A stretch of DNA of 48,549 bases. Source: an uncultured Clostridia bacterium. Its GTDB lineage: Bacteria; Bacillota; Clostridia; Lutisporales; Lutisporaceae. Position numbers and translations under genes: made by a program. How positions within the stretch are numbered: position 1 is the first letter of the stretch; every line of letters begins with the position of its first letter. This document shows, piece after piece, positions 25,288 through 32,623 of this stretch. The stretch covers positions 1 through 48,549 of the forward strand of contig CALGKJ010000153.1 of NCBI GenBank assembly GCA_937930535.1, in the 5' to 3' direction. Under the pieces are notes generated by a model that had not been told where the DNA came from, searched no databases, and saw only the letters and a list, made by a program, of their open reading frames with translations.

Positions 25288-26439
25288 TTATTGATTATAT
25301 CCATTAATGCGAATATATCTAAACTCTGCATAGCTATAATCTTCTAATTTTTTATCTCGTACAGGTGAAGAATGCTGTGTTAATAGCGGCAATCTTGAAG
25401 TATACCAGCTTGTATATGTACCTGTTACTACTGCACTATGACCATAGTCTGAGGCTCCTGGGAACTTGAATTGGACAATATCACCGTTTTGAGGTGCATC
25501 TGGAAGACCATTTATATATACAGAAACATTTGGACCACCTGTATCGGTATTTGCGCTAGCATAACTATGGAACGCTACCACTCCTGTCCATGACGAAGTC
25601 CAGTTATCATTTGTCCAATTGGTATCATTATTACCAGTATAATACCAATTGCTAGTACCGCTAGTATCATTTGTTATCCCACCTGCTCTAAGTGCCTATG
25701 AAATAAAATTTGTACAGTCATAATTTCCGGGATACTGTTCAAAATTTATATAGTACGGATTATATTTTGTTTTTGCGGTATCTGTATAGTCATAATTATT
25801 ATATGCGTAGTTATAAGCGTTAGTTCTATTATATGATCCAGTAGTAAGAGTTGTCATTGTACGTTCGATGTTTTCGTCAGGTGTATTTGATAGATTTTTA
25901 ATGTCTACATAATTTTTCTTTGTTGTTTTTTCTAATTCCTCATATGTAGTATGCTCTAAAACCATATCTAAATCATCATAGAATATATCTTCAGCTATTT
26001 TCCATGTATCATCTAATAGTGATAAGGTTATATTGTGTTTAATAGTGCTATCAGTAGTTACTCCATCGCTATGTATTTGCTTCATATATTCTGTTACGCC
26101 AACATATGCATTGTTATTAACGATCTTGATATCATCAAAAGACAACTCAATTTGACAGTCTCTATATATTCTGTTCTTAAGTTTCATATCTTTTAAATAG
26201 TACTGAAACTTCTTATCTTGTTTAACTTTAGTTTTACTCTGAGGTAAAAAGAAGTTATCTAAGTTAGGTTGCTTTTGGTCTTTAAAAATACTTTCTTTTG
26301 AATCAAAATATTGTTTCAATTTTTCTTTAATGGCATAATTACTTAAATCATTGTTTATTGAAGATGCTGATACAAAGTGTATTAAGAGTGTACTTAACAA
26401 CAAAACAAGAACAAGTATTAACGATATTTTTTTCTTCAC
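25288..26439 (-). pseudogene. Secreted amidase-domain (Amidase_6-like) protein, interrupted by one in-frame TAG
   Basis: A 383-codon gene with a signal peptide (KKISLILVLVLLLSTLLIHF, cleavage near VSAS), an NTF2-like N-terminal region, and a C-terminal putative amidase domain. That domain contains the repeat-rich NAYNYAYNNYDYTD and PYYINFEQYPGNYDCTNFIS, then GGITNDTSGTSNWYY, and after it GDIVQFKF and YGHSAVVTG with the catalytic-type His. Codon 248 (25696-25698) is TAG exactly where homologues read NF-I/V-S-Gln-A-L. The frame is intact on both sides, so a single CAG-to-TAG change explains it. The start is GTG 26439 after AAGGGGAG. Such proteins hydrolyse cell-wall or peptide amide bonds. Confidence 0.75.
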
Positions 26440-26547
26440 CAAAATCTCCCCTTTTGTATAAAAAATTTGAAATGTATACATATTATAACAATAATTTATT
26501 TGCCTGTAAATAGCAAATGGTAATACATACATATTACCACGATTGGA

Positions 26548-26640
26548 GTATCATCAAGAAACTTATAAAAAATATTGGGGCAATGAGTATTATTACATAT
26601 ATGAATATGTGTTGATACTAAATGTTAAGGGACTGTTACA
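26548..26640 (+). pseudogene. msrA: Second msrA 3' fragment, internally deleted
   Basis: GAGTATCATCAAGA at about 26551 matches the EYHQD codons of msrA (24600-24612), and TATAAAAAATATTGGGGCAA plus GAGTATTAT-ACATATATGA match its last codons (about 24672-24718). About 65 bp between these two parts are missing, and the frame then reads past the old stop. This is a duplicated and decayed end of msrA, placed on the other side of the two minus-strand exported-protein genes. Confidence 0.6.
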
Positions 26641-26666
26641 AAATGCATAAATCAGCCCCAATATGC

Positions 26667-26716
26667 AAGAGTCATGTATAAAAGGAATCTAATTCCTAAT
26701 TTATACATGACTCTTA
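26667..26716. terminator. Long perfect hairpin between msrA remnant and peptide gene
   Basis: AAGAGTCATGTATAAA (26667-26682) pairs perfectly with TTTATACATGACTCTT (26700-26715), and AGGAAT/ATTCCT continue the stem, leaving a tiny loop. It can act as a terminator for the minus-strand peptide/regulator transcript. The stem of about 21 bp is unusually long for a simple terminator. Confidence 0.5.
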
Positions 26717-26785
26717 TTCATTTAGGATTTATAAATATTATTTTTTTCATACTAACCATCTATGCAGACTTGGCATACAGCCTTA

Positions 26786-26935
26786 TTACTTTTGAACCGT
26801 ACTAACATACGGAGCTGTAATATTTTTTAAGTGTATAGGCTCTCCCTCGTCTACTGCAAAAGCAATATTTGTTATAGATATAAGCAATATTGAGATTAAT
26901 AACAGTGTCAGCATGGATTTAATAATTTTTTTCAT
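26786..26935 (-). CDS. Secreted signalling pro-peptide (Phr-like), partner of the TPR regulator
   Basis: 49 codons, MKKIIKSMLTLLLISILLIS then ITNIAFA and a 22-residue polar tail VDEGEPIHLK...VSTVQK. A basic start, a hydrophobic core and the AxA cleavage site AFA give a clear export signal. The gene begins inside the 3' end of the TPR regulator (17-bp overlap) with GGGGG (in the regulator's codons) about 8 bp before the ATG. An exported short peptide overlapping a Rap/RRNPP-type TPR gene is the hallmark of Phr, PapR, NprX and clostridial Qsp peptides. The active form would be a C-terminal oligopeptide cut after secretion and re-imported; the exact residues are unknown. Confidence 0.7.
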   Translation of the reverse strand: MKKIIKSMLTLLLISILLISITNIAFAVDEGEPIHLKNITAPYVSTVQK

Positions 26936-28190
26936 ATCTAATGCCCCCATATTCTAATAATTTCTCATAAATTAATCCAAGACATTCACGTAAGCCGCTA
27001 ATATAATCTTCGCTGTTAGATGCCTTGGTTAAGTCTAATATTACACGAGTAAGGTCTTTTAGGCAAGGCAAATTATATGCTGAATTTGTTATAAAACTCT
27101 TAAGTCTAAATATTAAAGTATATTTATTTATGTACTTACCTTTAGTATTTAACAGTGCATCAAAATACTCCTTATATGAGCTTTCGTTTCCTAAATCCAT
27201 TTGTATTTCTGCAGCAGTCTGAATACAAGTTAAATGATTAGATAAGTCGTATTGCTTTTCATTTGTTTCTATGGCTAAATCAACATATTTTTGGGCATTT
27301 TCATAATCCTTCATTTTTCTATATAGTTCACCTAAATTGTTGTATGTTACTACGGCAGGTGATAAATTAACCTCATCAGGATAGGTTAAGGCTTCATTAT
27401 AGTAATGAAGTGCATCTTTAAACTTATTTATCTTTTTATAGCTCAGCCCTATATTACAATTTGCCCCTGCCTTCTCAAAATTCTTAGTAGCATAATCTGC
27501 CGCCTTTTCAAAATGTTCTCTTGATGTACGATATCTAGCACCATATAAATATGTAATGCCTCTCCAATAATAGTAGTAATACATGGTATTATTGGACAGC
27601 TTGCTTTTATGTATTTGTACAAGTTCATCTACATATTTAAACCTCTTTTCAGCTTTTTCACGCATATATTCACAATAAAAAACATATGCCTGCTCACACC
27701 AGTAAAACACCTGCATATCTATTTCGCCTTTAGGCAGTTCCTCAATGGCAATCTCATAACATTCAATGGCTCTGGTAATCTTATTGGTATAATGGTAGTT
27801 TCTTGCCATTGCTCTGTATAACATAGCAACCTCTAGCTGCATTCCTTCCTTTTTGCAAAGCTTGCGAAGCTTCTTAATGGTATACTCATCCTCCACATCG
27901 TTATACAGCCTTATGTTATCATATATACTATTTACAAGGGCTTTTAGCTGTCCCTCCAATGTCAGGACTACCTCGTAATAGCTGATATTTAGTGCTATGG
28001 TTATAGCACATCTAAAGTTGTCTGACTCTATTTTGTCTCTGCTGAGATAGGACTTAAAGGTATTAAATTGTATGGACATATTAGATTTAGCATAAAAAGT
28101 CTCTATATCCGCATATCGCTCCAGTATAGCTTTTTTTACCTGAGGACCTTCACCAAGTATTTTAATATCTTTTCTCGTAATCTTTTTCAT
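26919..28190 (-). CDS. TPR-repeat regulator of the RRNPP/Rap type
   Basis: 423 residues. The N-terminal region (1-70, TRKDIKILGEGPQVKKAILE to NFRCAITIALNIS) is helical and could be a degenerate HTH, though I see no clear Xre motif. From about 110 on there are at least six tetratricopeptide repeats, for example YRAMARNYHYTNKITRAIEC, CNIGLSYKKINKFKDALHYY and YNNLGELYRKMKDYENAQKY. RRNPP proteins bind imported oligopeptides in the TPR groove and change DNA binding or phosphatase partners. ATG 28190 is preceded by GGGTGG. A promoter lies at 28221-28249. The secreted peptide gene overlaps its end. Confidence 0.8.
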   Translation of the reverse strand: MKKITRKDIKILGEGPQVKKAILERYADIETFYAKSNMSIQFNTFKSYLSRDKIESDNFRCAITIALNISYYEVVLTLEGQLKALVNSIYDNIRLYNDVEDEYTIKKLRKLCKKEGMQLEVAMLYRAMARNYHYTNKITRAIECYEIAIEELPKGEIDMQVFYWCEQAYVFYCEYMREKAEKRFKYVDELVQIHKSKLSNNTMYYYYYWRGITYLYGARYRTSREHFEKAADYATKNFEKAGANCNIGLSYKKINKFKDALHYYNEALTYPDEVNLSPAVVTYNNLGELYRKMKDYENAQKYVDLAIETNEKQYDLSNHLTCIQTAAEIQMDLGNESSYKEYFDALLNTKGKYINKYTLIFRLKSFITNSAYNLPCLKDLTRVILDLTKASNSEDYISGLRECLGLIYEKLLEYGGIRYEKNY

Positions 28191-28220
28191 ATATAATACC
28201 ACCCTGTAATTTATGTGCAT

Positions 28221-28249
28221 ATTATAGCATAATATGGCAATAGCAACAA
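28221..28249 (-). promoter_or_regulatory. Promoter of the TPR regulator/peptide operon
   Basis: On the minus strand TTGTTG (28249-28244) and TATAAT (28226-28221) are separated by 17 bp, ending about 30 bp upstream of the regulator start. Confidence 0.55.
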
Positions 28250-28376
28250 GGCACGATTTGTGCGAATTTTACTATTTTTTCCTTTTATGATAAACTATCG
28301 TATTTTAGAATAAATAAAAGATACCTCATAAAATTTTAGGCTTATAAATTAGGGAATAAAATGTGTAAATATATGG

Positions 28377-28405
28377 TTGACTATCCATGTATTTCATGGT
28401 AAAAT
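28377..28405 (+). promoter_or_regulatory. Promoter with an operator-like palindrome in its spacer
   Basis: TTGACT (28377-28382) and TAAAAT (28400-28405) are 17 bp apart. The perfect inverted repeat CCATG-TATTT-CATGG occupies 28385-28399, within the spacer and touching the -10 box. A protein bound there would block RNA polymerase. The promoter drives the secreted protein gene at 28476 and lies opposite the TPR regulator. Confidence 0.6.
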
Positions 28406-28475
28406 CTTTGAGAAATGCATTTCTTTAAAATATGTATAGTAGAATAAGAAAAAATATATGAAATGAGGAGAAATA

Positions 28476-28916
28476 ATGAAAAATAGAAAATTTAGTTTGA
28501 AAATTTTGGCACTTATGATAGCAATTAGTTTAATACTTTCAATTAATGTTAATATTGTATCAGCATCTACTTTGCCTTTTGATATAAAAGGGGAGGATGT
28601 GTCATCCGAAATAGGAACTAGAGTAGCAAATGTAATAAAAGTCAGTGCTGCAAAAAGATCTGATAACCAAGTTAGAATTAATTGCTTAAATATTGGGGTA
28701 GACACATTTGATAAGGTTACATGTAATGTTATGATAGTTAATAAGAGTGGTATTGTACAGTACAATAAAACTATTACATTTACAAATATTTTTCCGTTAA
28801 TATCTCAATATGTTGATATTTATGTAGCAAATTGGGCAACGGTATACGTTTCAAACATTCAATGTTATGATGGGACGGATTATGGTGTACTGCCAGACTT
28901 TTCCTTGAGTAATTAA
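28476..28916 (+). CDS. Small secreted protein of unknown function
   Basis: 146 residues. A signal peptide (KNRKFSLKILALMIAISLIL to about VSAS, residue 31) is followed by a beta-strand-rich mature part of about 115 residues with two Cys that could form a disulphide. The composition resembles short exported clostridial proteins, but I cannot name the family with confidence. ATG 28476 follows GAGGAG. It is divergent from the TPR regulator and has a promoter carrying an inverted repeat, so it is a good candidate target of the peptide system. Confidence 0.65.
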   Translation: MKNRKFSLKILALMIAISLILSINVNIVSASTLPFDIKGEDVSSEIGTRVANVIKVSAAKRSDNQVRINCLNIGVDTFDKVTCNVMIVNKSGIVQYNKTITFTNIFPLISQYVDIYVANWATVYVSNIQCYDGTDYGVLPDFSLSN

Positions 28917-28949
28917 GTTATTTTTAAGTAAATATTCACCTATAATTTT

Positions 28950-28990
28950 AAGACACTCAATAATCTATATATAGATTATTGGGTGTCTTG
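28950..28990 (+). terminator. Rho-independent terminator
   Basis: AAGACAC-t-CAATAATCTATA pairs with TATAGATTATTG-g-GTGTCTT, a nearly continuous long stem, after the small secreted protein gene. The T-run is weak. Confidence 0.6.
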
Positions 28991-29024
28991 TGGTATTAAT
29001 ATAAGAGGAGTGAAGTAAAACAAA

Positions 29025-29447
29025 ATGAAGAAATTACAATTTGCTGATTTCCATATCAGCCATACTGAGCAATTATTTAAACAATTTGTTGATATAATTA
29101 TAACCATACTTGAGCATGGATTACCCCTTGTGCAAATTGACGCACTAGAAGATGATATCTCACGCAATTATTTAAAAAATGGAATTGAATTAGTTAAGGA
29201 TGGGCTAATGCCAGCTTATGTTGAGGTCATGCTGGAATATAATTTTATCAGGCTAATAAATCAAGGAGAAATTTCTGATCAAACTCTGATGGATTTATTG
29301 CTTATTAAAAAAGTAATACCGATTATTCAAACACAAAATTTAGAAACATTTTTAGATTTAAATAATCATTTTTGCTCCATGCAAATAAAAGTAGAAAATA
29401 ACAAGAGATTGAACAAATACCTTCCAGAACATTGCAGATGTATTTAA
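29025..29447 (+). CDS. Hypothetical cytoplasmic helical protein
   Basis: 140 residues, no signal peptide, predicted mostly alpha-helical with regularly spaced Leu/Ile. The segment LVKDGLMPAYVEVMLEYNFI, followed by DQTLMDLLLIKKVIPIIQTQ, suggests an all-helical bundle. I do not recognise the family. It starts at ATG 29025 after AGAGGAG. It is the only gene between 24.7 and 31.7 kb, apart from the regulator, whose product seems to stay in the cell. Confidence 0.55.
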   Translation: MKKLQFADFHISHTEQLFKQFVDIIITILEHGLPLVQIDALEDDISRNYLKNGIELVKDGLMPAYVEVMLEYNFIRLINQGEISDQTLMDLLLIKKVIPIIQTQNLETFLDLNNHFCSMQIKVENNKRLNKYLPEHCRCI

Positions 29448-29861
29448 GCTGTAATTTATTAAAATATTTGGCAGACATCTATATGACTAATTACTATCAT
29501 AAGTCTATCAAAACACACGTTAATAACTATAAAGGTTGAAAGTAAATGGGCAATATGTTAAAATATAACTATAAAAAGGAGATATCTTATACTAATAGTG
29601 TTACTACTGTATCGGTTTCCTTATCTGTAGCTGGGATATTTCTTTACTAATAATCATATTTACGTTACTCTATATTGATACATGCGGGTATCGGCAACGT
29701 TCGAGACGAGTTTAATACATTATGCAAGAAAAAGTACTTGAGAATGGCAATGGAATCCATCCTGCATGAGTAATAGTAACAATTAAGGATGTTGCAGGTG
29801 TTGTTGGAATGATGACGGCAGAATTAACGCTATATATAATAAGTTATAGGGGAGGCTGGTT
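29448..29861 (+). other. Gene-poor stretch with an orphan promoter and ORF remnants
   Basis: A consensus promoter TTGAAA (29536-29541) / 17 bp / TAAAAT (29559-29564) is followed at 29575 by AAAAAGGAGATATC, but no intact gene starts there. Fragmented frames follow, one from about 29655 to 29770 ending MAMESILHE, and a hydrophobic segment before it. This looks like a decayed gene that I cannot identify. Confidence 0.35.
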
Positions 29862-30395
29862 ATGTTTAAGAGGATATTAATTACTTTATTTTTATTGACT
29901 GCACTCATTTCACTTTTTGGGTGCAAAAACGAAGGAGGTCTTGACGTGCCAAATGTGACAATAATAGGTGGTGGTAAGACAATTGGATACCATAAGACAA
30001 TAATTAAGAAAGATGATAATGTTAATAACAACGAAAAGATAGCTGATATTTTTAAGGGGCTTTTAGTTGAGCAATCTGAACTTGTTTTGGTTAAAGCAGA
30101 TGAAACTATAGAGATAAACTTCGAAAGCATACCGCCTAAAAAGGTCATTCTTTATGATCATTATATACATGAGTCTGATGGCACAAATAAGTTTGGTAAA
30201 GCAAATGTTAGAGAAATACAATTTGATGGCAATACATATTCATTTAAGCTAGGAAGAGCTTCTACAGAATTATTAGAATCGGATTTAAGCGGGTATAAGT
30301 ACAGAGGATTAAGACTGCGTTGTGAATGGGATAATTATGAATACGAATATGCATTTGTAGTTAAAACATTAAGGATACCTGACGCATCAAGTTAA
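29862..30395 (+). CDS. Lipoprotein of unknown function
   Basis: 177 residues. The signal sequence MFKRILITLFLLTALISLFG is followed by Cys 21 (lipobox LFGC), so the mature protein should be lipid-anchored outside the membrane. The mature part has a Gly-rich start, then a beta-rich domain ending YEYEYAFVVKTLRIPDASS. No catalytic motif is visible. ATG 29862 follows GGGGAGG. It lies between the decayed region and the long leader of the NCHSYAW protein. Confidence 0.65.
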   Translation: MFKRILITLFLLTALISLFGCKNEGGLDVPNVTIIGGGKTIGYHKTIIKKDDNVNNNEKIADIFKGLLVEQSELVLVKADETIEINFESIPPKKVILYDHYIHESDGTNKFGKANVREIQFDGNTYSFKLGRASTELLESDLSGYKYRGLRLRCEWDNYEYEYAFVVKTLRIPDASS

Positions 30396-30733
30396 TTTGT
30401 ATAACTATATTTTGAAGGGCAACGAACTAGATTTTAACGAGTACTATATGGTGAAGCGGGTCTAAGATAGTAAGCTAAATAGGAAAAAATGAATAAATTT
30501 GATTAAGAAGTAGGGGTGAAGTCGAATTGCTTAGCCTTGAAATATAACAAAATTAACTCTCAGAGTTTTCGAGAGCGTACATTTAATGTGAAGAGGTGAT
30601 TAAATTGAGAGCTTAAAAAAGTCCGTACAAAACCAAATGCCAGAGGAGGACTACTAAATTAAGGATATAATAAGAATGGCGGTTATTCAACTTTAGTCAA
30701 ATTAACCTATATAAGTTAGAAAGGAAGATACAA
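30396..30733 (+). other. Gene-free stretch before the NCHSYAW protein
   Basis: No convincing gene or promoter was found. Several short frames each start after a Shine-Dalgarno-like GGGG or GAGG and stop within 30 codons, which suggests a decayed coding region. A small hairpin CTCTC-agagttttc-GAGAG lies at about 30557-30575. Confidence 0.3.
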
Positions 30734-31711
30734 ATGAGAAAGAAATTTCTATTATTTATAGCAATATGCTTAACGTTAGTTCTTAGTTTGCCATTATCAA
30801 CAGTTTTCGCTAAATCGTCAAATGGCTTAGATGGTAATGCAAGAGATGAAAAATCAATAACTAAACCGTATGAATATCCTGTAAAATTAAAAACTGAACA
30901 ATGGAAAAAATTTAAGTCTAGAACAGAAAAAATTGAGGCATGTGCGATTCCAGAATCTATCTTAAATAATATGAAAACAAAGTCATTAGTAGAAACTGTA
31001 ATGAATTATCCATTATTAGGAGAATTGGTTTCAAGAGATACTAGGCAAGAAGGATTCGATGCAGTACATCGTGTTTTTAATGGTTTACAAGAATTGGTAA
31101 AGAGAACTGACGCAATATCTGAGCTAGAACAATATCAGAATAAGATAAGCTCTTCAAAAACAAAAGACTCCAGAGTAATTGCTGATGAAGTCTATGTTGA
31201 AATTCTGCTTGAATGCATTGCTCCTAAAAGTAGTATCGTTACTCCCACATTTACTACCAGTTATGTAACTACACCTAACGGCACGAAAGTATCAACCCAA
31301 TATAATCGGACTTGGAGTGATAATGGCATTACAGCAGTCCAAGCGGCGGCGATACAAGCTGATTATGAAGCAATGTATCCTAATGCAACAGTAGTAGGAC
31401 CTGAGAATCCTGCATATAATTGTCATTCATATGCATGGTATTTAGCAAGTTCATATAATATGCATTGGATTAATGCCCCAAATGCATATATGACAGATGG
31501 TAGTTATATTAAAACTACAGGTGCAGTTGGGTGTAAAGTATGGTATGGTGCAGGAGACCATTCGGGCATCGTAATCTATGTTGGAGGAGGATCAGGTCCA
31601 AATGTAAATGTTAGGTCAAAGTGGGGAGCATTGGGATTATTTGAACATAATATAGTCGACTGTCCGTATACTGAAGGAAGCTATAGTTGTACTTTCTGGA
31701 AAAGACCCTGA
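30734..31711 (+). CDS. Secreted protein with Cys-His (NCHSYAW) hydrolase-like domain
   Basis: 325 residues. A signal peptide (RKKFLLFIAICLTLVLSLPL, cleavage near VFA at about 26) is followed by a helical region to about 165 and a C-terminal domain from about 185. That domain contains NCHSYAWYLASS, ending with AGDHSGIVIYVGGGS, SKWGALGLFEHN and CPYTEG. A Cys-His pair arranged CH...H with a following SKWG motif recalls papain-like/NlpC-type secreted hydrolases, but assignment is by eye. ATG 30734 follows GAAAGGAAG. Together with the amidase-domain gene it makes two candidate wall-active or effector enzymes in the island. Confidence 0.6.
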   Translation: MRKKFLLFIAICLTLVLSLPLSTVFAKSSNGLDGNARDEKSITKPYEYPVKLKTEQWKKFKSRTEKIEACAIPESILNNMKTKSLVETVMNYPLLGELVSRDTRQEGFDAVHRVFNGLQELVKRTDAISELEQYQNKISSSKTKDSRVIADEVYVEILLECIAPKSSIVTPTFTTSYVTTPNGTKVSTQYNRTWSDNGITAVQAAAIQADYEAMYPNATVVGPENPAYNCHSYAWYLASSYNMHWINAPNAYMTDGSYIKTTGAVGCKVWYGAGDHSGIVIYVGGGSGPNVNVRSKWGALGLFEHNIVDCPYTEGSYSCTFWKRP

Positions 31712-32068
31712 TTTTAATTTCGAAATCCATTCTTATATTCAAACATTTAAATGAACGTTTTTTTATTTCAGAGAAAAAAGCACAGGAGAGTAAGAATCTA
31801 AACTGTTAATATCCTTTTAGAAATGATACCTTAGAAATCTGTAAATTACAATTAACAAATTGAGGTTATAAGTTAACAACTTAATGCCTTAGTTCTTTAC
31901 TTTTATATGAATTATTATCACCAATCTATCAAACACATATTGTAATTTATCCGCAAAATCAATATACTAAAACTATAGATAACCAACTTCAAAATTAAAA
32001 GCTTTCCAGTTGGTTATCTATAAGAACACAAAAATTATTTTATATAGCATAAGAAGGAAATGATAAAT
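31712..32068 (+). other. Intergenic stretch with a short single-hairpin repeat
   Basis: No gene is seen. TATAGATAACCAACT (31974-31988) pairs perfectly over 15 bp with AGTTGGTTATCTATA (32008-32022). This is a solo hairpin built from the outer arm sequence of the subtype A repeats. The rest is AT-rich. Confidence 0.5.
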
Positions 32069-32398
32069 ATGATTATAGGAATAATAACCATAATAGCAAC
32101 CTTAATACTAAGCACATTAGCCGCAATAGCAGGCTTTGCCAGCATAAATATTACAAGCTCCGGCAGAGCTTCCTTGACATGCTCAATATTATTTCTTATA
32201 TCAAATATCAGCAATCCAGCGTCATACAGCTATATAATGTTCAAGCTGCTTACTATAGCTTATATTACTATTGTTTATTTTATTTTCAGCACATCCAACC
32301 ATTTCATTATTTCCTTGGATATAGCCTTTTTCTTTAGCATACTTATGCTTATTCTTCATCAAGCCCTTAAAATGTTTGAATCCCTCTCTGTAAAATAA
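32069..32398 (+). CDS. Small integral membrane protein
   Basis: 109 residues with about four hydrophobic helices (IIGIITIIATLILSTLAAIA first) and almost no charged residues until the C-terminal KMFESLSVK. ATG 32060 is in frame but only 1 bp from AAGGA; ATG 32069 is preferred. Function is unknown. It lies between the exported-protein island and the SecA-like gene, with a repeat copy in between. Confidence 0.55.
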   Translation: MIIGIITIIATLILSTLAAIAGFASINITSSGRASLTCSILFLISNISNPASYSYIMFKLLTIAYITIVYFIFSTSNHFIISLDIAFFFSILMLILHQALKMFESLSVK

Positions 32399-32493
32399 GT
32401 TCTGAAATAAAAAGCATAAAAAAAGATGCGCCTGTTATGTAGTACCAGGTTAGCTTTATTTTGCTTTTTTGATTTTCACCTTATTAAAATGCC

Positions 32494-32606
32494 TTAGCTA
32501 TATAGAGAAACAACTTCAAAATTAATATTTCCAGTTGTTTCTCACAAAGAGCTTAGAGACTTTTAGTTGAAAAGTATTTTCAACTTTAAAGTGTCTTAGC
32601 TATATA
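32494..32606 (-). repeat. Double-hairpin repeat, subtype A, copy 4, with flanking direct repeats
   Basis: The order GAGAAACAACTT...AGTTGTTTCTC, then a hairpin around AGTTGAAAA-gta-TTTTCAACT, matches copy 3. The second hairpin has diverged while keeping pairing. TTAGCTATATA occurs at both ends (32494-32504 and 32596-32606), which could be a target-site duplication or a part of the outer stem. Confidence 0.65.
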
Positions 32607-32623
32607 TTACAGGAGGGAAGCAT

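Noticed and set aside
25288-26439. Amber codon read as pyrrolysine
   Set aside because: UAG as pyrrolysine occurs in some Clostridia, but the position is a conserved Gln and a one-base change explains it. Nothing in the window suggests a pyl system.
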